64,000 nt of DNA from Gemmatimonadota bacterium (lineage in GTDB: Bacteria > Gemmatimonadota > Gemmatimonadetes > Longimicrobiales > Gaopeijiaceae), in assembly GCA_009692205.1 (NCBI GenBank), contig SHZR01000011.1:1-64000 (forward strand), given 5' to 3'. This document shows, piece by piece, positions 52,833 to 62,008 of the stretch; position 1 is the stretch's first letter; the number at the start of each line of letters is the position of its first letter. The position numbers and the translations under genes were made by a program. The notes beneath the pieces were generated by a model. That model was given only the letters and a program-made list of their open reading frames with translations, was not told where the DNA came from and searched no databases.

Positions 52833-54512
52833 ATGCGGCGCACGGCCCTACTATGGCTGGCCGGGGCAGTTACCGGATGCACGGGTGACTCCGCGTCGGT
52901 GGCCGCCGACCTCGTCTTCCGCGGCGGCACCGTGCGGACGATGGACCCCTCGGCGCCGGTCGCGTCGGCGGCTGCGGTGCGAGAGGGTCGTATCGTCTAC
53001 GTAGGCGACGACGCGGGGGCGGCCGCCCTCGTCGGCCCGCGCACCGAGGTCGTCGAGCTGCGCGGACGCCTGCTGTTACCTGGCTTTCACGACACCCACG
53101 TGCATCCGCTCAGCGGAGGCCTCGAGCAGGGCGACTGCGATCTGAACGCGGCCGAGTCGGCGAGCGACGTCGCGCGCCTGCTGAGCGATTGCGCGACGCG
53201 CGCGCCCGAGGGGGCTTGGGTGCGGGGCGGCGGATACCAAATGACGTTCTTCCGGGGCGGCGAGCCGACGAAGGAACTGCTCGACAGCCTCGTGCCCGAT
53301 CGGCCCGCCTACCTCACCGACGCGACCGGGCACTCGGCCTGGGTGAACAGCCGGGCAGTCGCGCTCGCCGGTATCGGCGCGCAGACGTCCGACCCTGCGC
53401 CGGACGGGGTCATCGTGCGAGCGGCCGACGGGTCTCCTCAGGGAACACTTCGTGAAGCCGCCATGGAGCTGGTCAGCCGTCACGTGCCTCCGCACACGGA
53501 CGCCGAGATGCGCGCGGGGCTCGCGCGAGCGCTCGAGCTGGCCGCGTCGCTCGGTATCACAACGCTGCACGAGGCGAGCGCCGACGAAAGGACACTGGGC
53601 GAGTACGCGGACGCGGAGCGCGAGGGACGGCTCACGGCTCGCGTGCTGGTGGCCCTAGCCGTCGATGCGGCCGGTGGACCCGGCCAGGTCGGGGAACTCA
53701 CCCGGCTGCGGTCGCAGTACGAGGGCGCCCTGCTCCGACCCGTGGCGGCCAAGATTCTTCTCGACGGCGTGATCGAGGGCGGGACGGCCGCGCTGCTCGA
53801 GCCTTACCTCGACCGGGCGGGTTGGCGCGGCGAGCTCAGGCTGGAGGTGGGGCCACTCGCCGAGCTCGTCGCGGCTCTGGACTCCACGGGCTTCAAGGTG
53901 CACATGCACGCGATCGGTGACCGCGCGGTTCGCACCGCACTCGATGCGTTGGAACGACAGCATGAACGCGACGGCGGCTCGGGCCCGAGGCACGTGCTGG
54001 CCCACCTCCAGCTCATCGATCCGGCCGACGTGCGGCGCCTCGCGGAGCTCGGAGTGGTCGCGAGTTTCCAGCCGCTCTGGGCGCAGCGGGACGCCTACAT
54101 CATCGACCTGACCGAGCCGCGACTCGGTCAGGAGCGCTCGACTCGGCTGTACCCGATGGAGAGCGTGCGCGCGACGGGCGCCATCCTGGCCGCAGGAAGC
54201 GACTGGCCAGTGACATCGATGGATCCGCTCGACGCGATCGAAGTCGCGGTCACGCGGCGAAGTCCGGATGCCGCCGCTGGCGATGGGTGGATACCCGAGG
54301 AGCGGGTGAGCCTCGAAGACATCCTCCGCGCGTACACGATGGGCGGGGCGCTCGCCGCCGACCTAGAGCACGAGACCGGCTCGATCGCCGTGGGAAAGAG
54401 CGCCGACCTCGTGGTGCTCGAACGAGACCTTTACGCGATCCCGGCCGAGGAAATCTCCGAGGTGCGTGTGGACCTCACCGTGCTGGAAGGTCGCGTCGTC
54501 TTCCGGCGCTAG
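52833..54512 (+). CDS. Amidohydrolase family 3 (YtcJ-like) lipoprotein
   Basis: The 559-residue metal-dependent hydrolase has a lipoprotein signal (LLWLAGAVTGC, Cys16), the metal motif GFHDTHVHP at about 88-96, HSAWVNS, LDGVIEGGTA, HMHAIGDRA and the AAGSDWPV aspartate site. YtcJ-like enzymes act on N-substituted formamides, aryl amides and related compounds; the substrate here is unknown. It is coupled to the SSS transporter gene (1 bp gap), which suggests cell-surface cleavage followed by uptake. Confidence 0.9.
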   Translation: MRRTALLWLAGAVTGCTGDSASVAADLVFRGGTVRTMDPSAPVASAAAVREGRIVYVGDDAGAAALVGPRTEVVELRGRLLLPGFHDTHVHPLSGGLEQGDCDLNAAESASDVARLLSDCATRAPEGAWVRGGGYQMTFFRGGEPTKELLDSLVPDRPAYLTDATGHSAWVNSRAVALAGIGAQTSDPAPDGVIVRAADGSPQGTLREAAMELVSRHVPPHTDAEMRAGLARALELAASLGITTLHEASADERTLGEYADAEREGRLTARVLVALAVDAAGGPGQVGELTRLRSQYEGALLRPVAAKILLDGVIEGGTAALLEPYLDRAGWRGELRLEVGPLAELVAALDSTGFKVHMHAIGDRAVRTALDALERQHERDGGSGPRHVLAHLQLIDPADVRRLAELGVVASFQPLWAQRDAYIIDLTEPRLGQERSTRLYPMESVRATGAILAAGSDWPVTSMDPLDAIEVAVTRRSPDAAAGDGWIPEERVSLEDILRAYTMGGALAADLEHETGSIAVGKSADLVVLERDLYAIPAEEISEVRVDLTVLEGRVVFRR

Positions 54513-54591
54513 TAGCGCCGGCGCAGGCCGACGTAGGGCGAGCACTAGAAGACGGTCACGAAAAGGCCAAGTCGATGGAGTCGAGGGAGCG

Positions 54592-55509
54592 TCATTCAGC
54601 CACCCACACGAACGTCCCTGCACGATTCTCGAACCTGCCAAGGCCGGGGAATGGGAAGTGCACCGCGTAGACGCGCTGGCCAGAGGCGGCGGACGATGAA
54701 AGCAGGGCCTTGCGGCTCTCCTGCGCCAGCGGAGCGTTGCCATCGAAGGCGATGGTCCAGTCTGGTCGCTGCACCGAAATTACCGAATGGTGCATCGTGT
54801 CACCTATGTAGAGAAGCGATGCCTGGCCCGACGTGATGAGGTAGCCAGAGTGACCGGGCGTATGCCCCTGGATGTCGACCGCCCTGACGCCGGGCGTGAG
54901 TTCCGCTCCCGGCTCGAAGGTCGCCACTCTCGTGGTAACGGTCGTCACAAGCGAAGCGAGTTGGGCGTTCGCCTGCATCGCTGCCCATTCATTTGCAGAG
55001 ATGTGGATCGCTGCGTTGGGGAATGCCAGCCCCCCGTTCGCACCCACCAGGCCCCCGACGTGGTCGCCGTGGCTGTGGCTGATGAAGATATCCGTCACCG
55101 CTCCGGCCTCGACGCCCGCGGTCGCCATCGAAGCGGACAGCATTCCGGACGGGCCGTTGCCGGTGTCGAACAGCAACACGCGGTCGGCTGTGCGGACGAT
55201 CAACGGCTGGACACTGAGCTCGAGAACATCAGTGGCGAGGCCCTCCGCCGTCAGCAGGGCATCCACGTCGGCCTTCGACTGGTTGGTGGCGAGCGTCCGG
55301 TTGTCGTTGGCTGGTGAAAAGACGGCGTCCTTCAGTGCGGCCGCGTGGAGCGAACCGATGGCGAAGGGCGACACGTTCTCGCCCGCGTTGAAGGGGACCA
55401 TGGGCGTCGCGGCTCCGCCAGCTTCAGCGGGGGGAGCTTCCTCACTGGCCTGCGAGCAGGCAGCGAGGCTTGCTGCGAGCATGATCACGAAGGCGGTGTC
55501 GCTTCTCAT
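54592..55509 (-). CDS. Metallo-beta-lactamase-fold lipoprotein hydrolase
   Basis: The 305-residue product has a lipobox (AASLAAC, Cys18) followed by a low-complexity Ala/Pro/Glu spacer and an MBL domain: the zinc motif SHSHGDHVGG, GHTPGHSG with the third His, YIGDTMHH with the bridging Asp and a C-terminal AVHFPFPGLG His. Such exported MBL proteins can be lactonases or unspecific hydrolases; beta-lactamase activity cannot be deduced. A TACAAT (-10-like) hexamer is at 55585-55590 on the minus strand, about 75 bp upstream. It converges on the amidohydrolase. Confidence 0.9.
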   Translation of the reverse strand: MRSDTAFVIMLAASLAACSQASEEAPPAEAGGAATPMVPFNAGENVSPFAIGSLHAAALKDAVFSPANDNRTLATNQSKADVDALLTAEGLATDVLELSVQPLIVRTADRVLLFDTGNGPSGMLSASMATAGVEAGAVTDIFISHSHGDHVGGLVGANGGLAFPNAAIHISANEWAAMQANAQLASLVTTVTTRVATFEPGAELTPGVRAVDIQGHTPGHSGYLITSGQASLLYIGDTMHHSVISVQRPDWTIAFDGNAPLAQESRKALLSSSAASGQRVYAVHFPFPGLGRFENRAGTFVWVAE

Positions 55510-55809
55510 AACGGCGGTCTCCAGCCAAGAGCGCTGAGGCGCTGGTGAATGTTGGTGGGGCAGAGGTCGTGTATCGGTCCCTAGATTGTATCACCGGCTG
55601 TTGGGCCACACACGCCGGTCGACACAGCTGGCACCTTCCTCCCCCAGAACCTCGAGGGTAGCGGCGTCCAGATAATTGGTTTGGTTGGAAAGCCCCTGGC
55701 GGTGGTCCTCGGCGATGATGAAACGGCTTACGTCGGCGCAGGGTGATCGGCCACCCGACCTGCAAAATGTTGCCGGCCGTCGCCCTCCCATTGGGCTTCC
55801 CTGGCCGAG
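55510..55809. other. 300-bp spacer with a possible gene remnant
   Basis: The spacer between the MBL-fold gene and the GNAT gene holds the presumed MBL promoter (TACAAT on the minus strand at 55585-55590). A 66-codon minus-strand frame at 55591-55791 contains SRFIIAEDHRQGLSNQTNYL and EEGASCVDRRVWP, which has ordinary amino-acid composition, unlike shadow frames. It lacks a ribosome site. It could be a fragment of a lost gene. No family was recognised. Confidence 0.35.
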
Positions 55810-56931
55810 TTACTTCTCGTAGATGCGCCAGCGCTTGTACGCTGCGAGGCCCATCGCCTCGAGAGGTGCGACGAGCGCCGCGTTGTCGTCCAGGATCCAC
55901 GACGCCTCCGCGCCCTCGGCGTGGATCTCGAGCGCGCGCCGGGCGGCCTCGTACGCGAACAGCGGAAAGAGGCCGCGGTTCCGATACTCCGTCTTGAGCC
56001 CCAGCAGCACCACGCGCCCGCTCATGATCCTCGGCGTTCCCCGGAGGAGGCGCACGATGTTCGAGGGCCAGAGACGCCCGGAGGGCATGTCCTTGAGCAA
56101 GCGGTTGATGTCGCGCGCGATCAGCATGAACCCGACGATCTCGTCGTCGACCTCGGCCACGAAGGAGAAGTCGGGGGCCAACACCGACTTCAGGTCCTTG
56201 GCCGTATGCCAGAACTCATCCCAGGACGGAGGCACGAAGCCCCAGTTACCCGCCCAAGCCGCGTTGTAGAGTTCGAGCACTTTGCGGGCTTCCTGCTGGA
56301 GCGTTGCGACGTCGAGCGTGCGGAACGTGACGCGGGTCTGCCGCAGCGCACGCTCGGCCAGTCGCCGAACGCGGTCGGGCACGGCGAGCTTGTCCCCCGC
56401 CGGGATGTAATAGCCGAGTAAGTCTTGGACCTTCTCATACCCAGCGCCCTCGATCAGCGCGCCGTAGTACGGGGGGTTCCACGGCGTCATCAGCACCGGG
56501 GGCGTCTCGAAGCCGTCCACGAGAAGGCCGCACTCGTGGTTCATCGACGGGCTCATCGGGCCGCGCACCGTCGTGAGGCCACGACCGGTGAGCCAGGCCT
56601 CGGCGGCGGCCAGGAGTCCACGGGCGGCCTCTCGGTCGTCGAGGCAGTCGAAGAAGCCGAAGAAGCCCACCCTGTCGCCGTGATGCCGGTTGTGCCAGCG
56701 GTTCTCGACGGCCGCGACCCGGCCGACGACCGCGCCGCCGCGCCGAGCGACGAAGAGCGCGCGGTCGGCTTCTCGATAGAACGGATTGCCTCGCCGATCC
56801 AAGGCATCGCGAACCATCGCGCGCAGGGGCGGGACCCAGAGCGTAGAACGACCGGCATGGACCCTCCACGCCGCATCGACGAAGGAGGCGACCCCACGTC
56901 GCCCGTCCACCTGTTCGACGCGAAGGGTCAT
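55810..56931 (-). CDS. GNAT-fold acetyltransferase-like protein (YghO-type)
   Basis: The 373-residue protein has the layout of the YghO/GNAT-like family: ADRALFVARRGGAVVGRVAAVENRWHNRHHGDRVGFFGFFDC in the N-terminal half (quoted as separate blocks ADRALFVARR and GFFGFFDCLDD), the signature GPMSPSMNHECGLLVDGF, PWNPPYYGALIEGAGY, and a second GNAT-like half with DEIVGFMLIARDIN and LLGLKTEYRNRGLF. Its biochemical role is unknown. It overlaps the preceding glycosyltransferase gene by 4 bp, so both may work on the same cell-envelope product. Confidence 0.85.
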   Translation of the reverse strand: MTLRVEQVDGRRGVASFVDAAWRVHAGRSTLWVPPLRAMVRDALDRRGNPFYREADRALFVARRGGAVVGRVAAVENRWHNRHHGDRVGFFGFFDCLDDREAARGLLAAAEAWLTGRGLTTVRGPMSPSMNHECGLLVDGFETPPVLMTPWNPPYYGALIEGAGYEKVQDLLGYYIPAGDKLAVPDRVRRLAERALRQTRVTFRTLDVATLQQEARKVLELYNAAWAGNWGFVPPSWDEFWHTAKDLKSVLAPDFSFVAEVDDEIVGFMLIARDINRLLKDMPSGRLWPSNIVRLLRGTPRIMSGRVVLLGLKTEYRNRGLFPLFAYEAARRALEIHAEGAEASWILDDNAALVAPLEAMGLAAYKRWRIYEK

Positions 56932-58037
56932 GCCAGCGCTCCGCGCGCCCGAGCCGCGCGCTCGACGATTCCCACCAGCATCTCCGGTGCCCTCCTCACC
57001 CAGTCACGGAACTCGTCCACGGCCATCCTCGGCGGGACTGGCGGTGCGGCCCAGAAAGCATCCAGGTCGTCATAGGTCCCCACGACTGCCGCCCCTGCGC
57101 GCTCGGCATCCCACGCGTTGAGCGTCTGCTCATGCTGGCCGGCGGTCGGCACCAGCAACGCGGGCTTGCCGAGATACAGCGCCTCGCAAACGGACTCGAA
57201 GCCCGCCGTGCCCACGTACGCACGGCAGCCCTCGAGGTGACGTAGGAAGCCCTCGGCGCTCAATGCGTGCGCGTGGAACCCCTCGGCGGGCGCGGCCCTC
57301 AGCGACTCCCGGCCACCCTCCACGTAGCAGTGTACCGTGACGCCCTGCTGACGGCGATGCCATTCCGCGACCACGGCCGCGTAGCCGGGATTGAGCGAGT
57401 ACGTGAGCAGGTGGCCGTCGTCGCGTGGGCTCATGCGCTCGAGGCCCGGTCGAAGGAGGGGTGGCGCCACGACGAGACGCGCGGGGTGATGGGGCGGCAG
57501 GGGGCCGAACGAGAGCGCGACCTTGGTGCTCGTCCCACCCGCGGTGAGTCGCGCATACGCCATGACCAGGCCCCGGGCGAGCGGGCTGCCGGGAGCCGCG
57601 CCGAGCGCGGGGTGCAGGAACACGTAGTTGTGCGCGATCGCTACCCCGGGCGCGCGAGCGCGGAAGACCATGCGCGAGAGCCCGCCCACGAGGTCGAGGA
57701 AGTTGACGACCACGTCGGCGCGCTTGGTCGCGCGGTGGATCTGCCAGCCGGACCGGACGAAGCGCGGCAGACGGCGGAGCGCGTCCGCCGCGGTGCGAGC
57801 GACCGACAACCCACGCGCGTCGCGGTCGGGCACCTGCGTGGGCGCCGCGAAGGTCTCAACCTGTGCTTGGATCTCGTGGGCGAAGTAGTCCGGCACCGAG
57901 CGGAAGGGGCTCACGCCCACGAGCACCCGCGTGATCTCGTGACCCGCGTCCCTGAGAAATCGGGCGAGCGCGAGGGCCTGCGTCATGTGGCCGCGCCCCT
58001 CACCCTGCACGACGAAGGCCACCGAAAGTCGGGTCAT
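56928..58037 (-). CDS. GT-B glycosyltransferase (MurG/UGT-like)
   Basis: The 369-residue enzyme has an N-terminal GEGRGHMTQALALARFL motif, like the GHG-x motif of MurG and processive lipid glycosyltransferases, and a C-terminal donor-binding region with YVGTAGFESVCEALYLGKPALLVPTAGQHEQTLNA (given as YVGTAGFESVCEALY and PTAGQHEQ). The donor is probably a UDP-sugar and the acceptor a lipid. ATG 58037 is preferred as the motif-proximal start; the frame is open 45 bp further. Coupled with the GNAT-like gene. Confidence 0.85.
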   Translation of the reverse strand: MTRLSVAFVVQGEGRGHMTQALALARFLRDAGHEITRVLVGVSPFRSVPDYFAHEIQAQVETFAAPTQVPDRDARGLSVARTAADALRRLPRFVRSGWQIHRATKRADVVVNFLDLVGGLSRMVFRARAPGVAIAHNYVFLHPALGAAPGSPLARGLVMAYARLTAGGTSTKVALSFGPLPPHHPARLVVAPPLLRPGLERMSPRDDGHLLTYSLNPGYAAVVAEWHRRQQGVTVHCYVEGGRESLRAAPAEGFHAHALSAEGFLRHLEGCRAYVGTAGFESVCEALYLGKPALLVPTAGQHEQTLNAWDAERAGAAVVGTYDDLDAFWAAPPVPPRMAVDEFRDWVRRAPEMLVGIVERAARARGALA

Positions 58038-58198
58038 CTCACGGACCCGCGCGAGCCCGAACGGACGTCCGCGAAAAGCCACCTGTTGCCCGTCCGGTCA
58101 ACCTTTACCCCCCTGGGCCCCCGGCCTACCTTCGTACCTCCCATTTCTTGGCGCGCACCCTGGGCCGCTCGGCCTTCGGTCCTAAAGCGAGGAACCCC

Positions 58199-59596
58199 GT
58201 GGCAGGCTTCGACTTGGTCGTCATCGGCAGCGGACCCGGGGGCTACGTAGGGGCGATCCGCGCCGCTCAGCTCGGTCTCCGCGTGGCGGTTGTCGAAGCC
58301 GAGCACTTGGGTGGCGTCTGTCTCAACATCGGGTGCATCCCGACGAAGGCGCTGCTCACGAGCGCGTCCTTGGTGAACGAAATGCGGGACGGGGAGAAGC
58401 ACGGGATCATCGCGAAGGAGGTGGCGTTCGACCTCGGTCCGGCCCAGGCGCGGAGCCGTCGGGTCGCCGACCAGATGCGGAAAGGCGTCGGTCACCTCTT
58501 CAAGAAGAACAAGATCACTCACCTCGAAGGCTTCGGGCGTCTCAAGGGCAAGGGAAAGGTCGAAGTCGAGGCGGTGGGCGGCAACAAGTCCGTCTACGAC
58601 GCCGCGCACGTCATCATCGCGACCGGCTCCCGCCCTCGCGACCTGCCGACCCTGAAGATCGACGAAGACCGCATCTGGTCCTCGACGGGCGCCCTGATGC
58701 AGGAGAAGGCGCCGAAGTCGCTGTTCATCGTGGGTGCGGGGGCCATCGGCATGGAGTTCGCCGACATCTACGGCTCGTTCGGCACCCAGGTGACGATCGT
58801 CGAGGCGCTCGACCGGATCTTGCCCCTCGAGGACGCCGAGATCTCGAAGTTCATGGAACGCACGTACGCCAAGCGCGGCATGGAAATCCACACGGGTGCG
58901 CGCTTCCAGAGCGCGAAGGTCGGCGAGAGCGGCGTAACCGTAACCTTCACGGACCGGCAGGGTGCGTCCCACAGCAAGGACGTGGACTATGTCCTCTCGG
59001 CGGTAGGTCGCGTGCCGAACTCGAGCGGCATCGGGCTCGAGTCGGTCGGAGTGAAGGTGAGCGACCATGGCTTCATCGTCGTCGACGAGCTGATGCGGAC
59101 CAACGTTCCGGGCGTCTACGCCATCGGAGACGTAGCCGGCAATCAGCTGCTCGCGCACAAGGCCAGCCACGAGGGCATCGTCTGTGTGGAGCACATGGCC
59201 GGCAAGGGGCACGGCACCGTGGACTACGCCAATGTGCCCAACTGCACCTACTGCAGCCCCGAGGTCGCCTCGGTGGGTCTGACCGAGGAGCAGGCGAAGG
59301 CGAAGGGCTACGACGTCGAGGTGGGCAAGTTCCCGTGGGCGGGGGTCGGCCGCGCGGTGGCCGCCGGTCACACCGACGGCTTCGTGAAGATCATCCGCGA
59401 CAAGCAGTATTCGGAGATTCTCGGCGCGCACATCGTGGGCGCGCACGCGACCGAGCTGATCGCGGAGTTCGTCCTGGGCAGACACCTGGAGTCCACGGTC
59501 GAGGAGATGGAGAGAGCCATCCACCCGCATCCGACGCTCTCCGAAGGTGTCTCCGAAGCCGCACTCGCGGCGCTCGGTCGACCCATCCACATCTAG
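58199..59596 (+). CDS. lpdA: Dihydrolipoyl dehydrogenase (E3)
   Basis: E3 re-oxidises the dihydrolipoyl group of 2-oxoacid dehydrogenase complexes. The 465-residue product has the FAD motif VVIGSGPGGYVGAIRAAQLG, the redox-active disulfide GGVCLNIGCIPTKA (C41, C46), the NAD motif VGAGAIGMEFADIYGSFG and the C-terminal active-site HPHPTLSE. GTG 58199 is the start that matches family length. It likely serves the pdhABC complex coded at 40675-44003. A MarR-type gene follows after 18 bp. Confidence 0.96.
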   Translation: MAGFDLVVIGSGPGGYVGAIRAAQLGLRVAVVEAEHLGGVCLNIGCIPTKALLTSASLVNEMRDGEKHGIIAKEVAFDLGPAQARSRRVADQMRKGVGHLFKKNKITHLEGFGRLKGKGKVEVEAVGGNKSVYDAAHVIIATGSRPRDLPTLKIDEDRIWSSTGALMQEKAPKSLFIVGAGAIGMEFADIYGSFGTQVTIVEALDRILPLEDAEISKFMERTYAKRGMEIHTGARFQSAKVGESGVTVTFTDRQGASHSKDVDYVLSAVGRVPNSSGIGLESVGVKVSDHGFIVVDELMRTNVPGVYAIGDVAGNQLLAHKASHEGIVCVEHMAGKGHGTVDYANVPNCTYCSPEVASVGLTEEQAKAKGYDVEVGKFPWAGVGRAVAAGHTDGFVKIIRDKQYSEILGAHIVGAHATELIAEFVLGRHLESTVEEMERAIHPHPTLSEGVSEAALAALGRPIHI

Positions 59597-59614
59597 AGAG
59601 TCAGGCGCCACGCG

Positions 59615-60109
59615 ATGAGCGACGCCGAGCCTAGCGACGCTGAGCGAGCGCCCAAGCAGTGGACCGAACCGCAGGGCGTCGCGCTCGGACTCTGGGTCGC
59701 TCTCGCGCGATGCTACGCGAGGTACACCAAGGCCGTTGCGTACAAGGTGCAAGAGTACGATCTGACCGTGCCGCAGTTCGGCGCGCTGGAGGCGCTGTAC
59801 CACCTCGGGCCGCTGTCGCTGGGCGAGCTCGCCGAGAAACTCCTCGTGACGGGCGGGAACGTCACCTACGTCATGGACAGGTTGGAGGCACAGGGCCTCG
59901 TGTCGCGGTACCGCTCCGAGAGCGATCGGCGCGTCGTGCACGGCAAGCTGACCGAAAGGGGGCGTGACCTCGTGGCGCGTGTCTTCCCCGAGCACGCCGC
60001 GTTCATCGAGCATCTTTGTCGCCATCTCGATCCCGCGGAGCAGCAGGAGCTGAGGGGTCTGCTCAAGCAGCTCGGCAAGGGCATCGCGGCGACCGACCTG
60101 CGGAAGTAG
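59615..60109 (+). CDS. MarR-family transcriptional regulator
   Basis: The 164-residue winged-helix protein has the MarR core: YDLTVPQFGALEALYHLGPLSLGELAEKL, the recognition helix GGNVTYVMDRLEAQGLVSR and the wing RSESDRRVVHGKLTERG (quoted as short blocks). The N-terminal dimer helix includes LGLWVALARCYARYT. It lies 18 bp behind lpdA and probably shares its transcript. Ligand and targets are unknown. Confidence 0.92.
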   Translation: MSDAEPSDAERAPKQWTEPQGVALGLWVALARCYARYTKAVAYKVQEYDLTVPQFGALEALYHLGPLSLGELAEKLLVTGGNVTYVMDRLEAQGLVSRYRSESDRRVVHGKLTERGRDLVARVFPEHAAFIEHLCRHLDPAEQQELRGLLKQLGKGIAATDLRK

Positions 60110-60124
60110 GTCGAGGGACAGCAC

Positions 60125-60144
60125 GGCCGTCGGCGTCGACGGCC
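60125..60144. terminator. Bidirectional hairpin between marR and ispH
   Basis: GGCCGTCG (60125-60132), loop GCGT and CGACGGCC (60137-60144) form a perfect 8-bp stem in the 42-bp gap between two convergent genes. There is no T-tract on either side, so it is at best a pause or rho-assisted terminator. Confidence 0.5.
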
Positions 60145-60151
60145 GACGAAC

Positions 60152-61387
60152 TCAGGCCGGGATGCCTTCCCGGCCCGCGAGCTCGGACGCGATGCCGCGA
60201 ATACTGAGGATGCGGATGAGCGCCTCGCCGATCTTGTTGTTCGGTGTCGACGCTCCCGCGGTGATGCCGAGCTCGAAGGGGCCTTTGGGCAACCAGTCGG
60301 ACTCGAGGACTTCGGCGCCGGCGGGGTCGAGCACGGGCTTGTGGCGGACGCTGCCCGTGTCGACGTCGATGCAGTTCGCGTCCTCGACGTGATACGTGCG
60401 CGTGTACTGTCTGCAGAGGTGGGCGAGGTGGTTCGTGTTCGACGAGTTGTAGCCACCGATCACGAGCATCACGTCGGGCGGACTCTGCATCATCGCGGCG
60501 ACTGCATCTTGTCGCTCCTGCGTCGCGGAGCAGATGGTGCCGAAGGAACGGTAGTGGCTCGTAGCCTGCTCTGCGCCGAATCTTTCGGCCATGGCTTCGT
60601 GCACCTTCAGGCCGATGGCCACCGACTCGGTGGCGAGCATGGTCGTCTGGTTCGCGACGCCCACGAAGTCGAGGTGCTTGTCGGGATCGAAGCCCGGTGA
60701 CGCCTTGGCCTCGAAGCGCGCGCCGATCTCGTCGCGAGTGAGGTGGCCGGGGCGCCTCGCGATGTAGTCGCAGAGTAGCTTCGACTCCTCCATGTCGCGC
60801 ACGATGACGTACTTACCGCCCTCGTGCTTGCGGACCTGGGAGGCCGTGGCCCGCGACTCTTCGTGCGTGTACTTGCCGTGGATCAGGGCGGTGAAGCCGT
60901 CACGCGCGTAACTCTCGACGCGCTTCCACACGTGGAGCACCGACCCGCAGGTGGTGTCGACAAGAATGCACCCGACGCCCTGCAACGTATCGAAGTCTTG
61001 GGTGGTCACGCCGAACGCCGGCATGATCACCACGTCCTCGGCGGTCAGGCTGGAAAAATCGAAGCAGCCCTCGGCATCGGCATAGATGAACGAGATCCCC
61101 ATCTCCTTCATCCGCCTGTTCACGTGCGGATTGTGGATGATCTCGCCGACAAGGTAGATGCGCTTGTTCGGGAAATTGTGGACCGTCTCGTAGGCGTAGT
61201 CGACCGCGCGGTCCACGCCGTAGCAGAAGCCGAACTCCTGGGCGAGCCGGACGCGCACGTCGCCGAATGTGTCTGTGTACCCCCGCGCGCGGATACGCTC
61301 GACGAGCGCCGACTGGTACTCGGCGTCGATGAGGGGCTTCAGGTCCTTCTTGAGCCCGAAGCCTTTGCGGAAGTACGTCTGCTCCAC
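60152..61387 (-). CDS. ispH: 4-hydroxy-3-methylbut-2-enyl diphosphate reductase, long form
   Basis: IspH makes IPP and DMAPP in the last step of the MEP pathway, using a [4Fe-4S] cluster. The three ligand cysteines are visible: EFGFCYGVDRA (Cys55), VDTTCGSV (Cys147) and GTICSATQ (Cys286). At 411 residues with a 50-residue N-terminal extension and an insert near 215-240 it is the long form, like those of cyanobacteria and plants, rather than the about 315-residue enteric form. IPP from here feeds UppS. It is divergent from fxsA. Confidence 0.95.
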   Translation of the reverse strand: MEQTYFRKGFGLKKDLKPLIDAEYQSALVERIRARGYTDTFGDVRVRLAQEFGFCYGVDRAVDYAYETVHNFPNKRIYLVGEIIHNPHVNRRMKEMGISFIYADAEGCFDFSSLTAEDVVIMPAFGVTTQDFDTLQGVGCILVDTTCGSVLHVWKRVESYARDGFTALIHGKYTHEESRATASQVRKHEGGKYVIVRDMEESKLLCDYIARRPGHLTRDEIGARFEAKASPGFDPDKHLDFVGVANQTTMLATESVAIGLKVHEAMAERFGAEQATSHYRSFGTICSATQERQDAVAAMMQSPPDVMLVIGGYNSSNTNHLAHLCRQYTRTYHVEDANCIDVDTGSVRHKPVLDPAGAEVLESDWLPKGPFELGITAGASTPNNKIGEALIRILSIRGIASELAGREGIPA

Positions 61388-61456
61388 GATGCGCCGCTTG
61401 GGCAGGAGGGGATACGATCCGTAAGGTATGGCGCCCGTGAGGAGGCAGGAACCCTG

Positions 61457-61990
61457 ATGGCCCGAACGCGGGTAGAGCGCGGCATGAACGTGATCGGAAG
61501 CCTGGCGCTGCTCTTCGTGTTGGTGCCCATCCTCGAGCTGGTGATCCTGATCCGGCTCGGGCAGTTCGTGGGGCTCTGGCCGACGGTCGCGATCGTGCTG
61601 CTGACCGGCGCCATTGGGGCGGCGCTCGCTCGCCTGGAGGGGATGCGCGTCTTCCTACAGTTCCAGCGGGAAGTCGCGGCGGGTCGCATACCGGGTCAGG
61701 CGATGCTCGACGGCATCTCGGTGATGCTCGGCGGCGTGCTCCTGCTCACGCCGGGCTTCCTTACCGACATCGCCGGCCTCTCGCTGCTCTTCCCTCCCAC
61801 GCGACGTTGGATCCAGAGATTCGTGCGGAAGCGGCTCGAGAAGGGTGTCGCGGAGGGGTCCATCCACATCGTGGGCATGGGAGGGACGGCTGGGTTCGGG
61901 ACGTGGGGAGTCGGCGAGCAGCGCGGCCCGGGCGGACCGCCGGGGCTCGATCCCTCCAAAGGGATCGTGATCGAGCCGGAAGACCGCTGA
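61457..61990 (+). CDS. fxsA: FxsA family membrane protein
   Basis: The 177-residue protein has the FxsA pattern: LFVLVPILELVILIRLGQFVGLWPTVAIV with the following GAIGAALARLEG, the block MLDGISVMLGGVLLLTPGFLTDIAGLSLLFPPTRR (as short pieces) and a Gly-rich cytoplasmic tail. In E. coli FxsA overproduction relieves exclusion of phage T7 by F; its normal job is unknown. ATG 61457 with AGGAGG 11 bp upstream is used; ATG 61484 is the alternative. It converges on the amidase. Confidence 0.9.
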   Translation: MARTRVERGMNVIGSLALLFVLVPILELVILIRLGQFVGLWPTVAIVLLTGAIGAALARLEGMRVFLQFQREVAAGRIPGQAMLDGISVMLGGVLLLTPGFLTDIAGLSLLFPPTRRWIQRFVRKRLEKGVAEGSIHIVGMGGTAGFGTWGVGEQRGPGGPPGLDPSKGIVIEPEDR

Positions 61991-62004
61991 GGGCCCCGGG
62001 GCCC
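61991..62004. terminator. Perfect GC palindrome between convergent fxsA and amidase genes
   Basis: GGGCCCCGGGGCCC is a 14-bp perfect palindrome right after the fxsA stop and 4 bp before the amidase stop. As RNA it could form a stem from either side, though the fully paired centre leaves little loop and no T-tract follows. Terminator role is inferred from position only. Confidence 0.3.
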
Positions 62005-62008
62005 GAGG

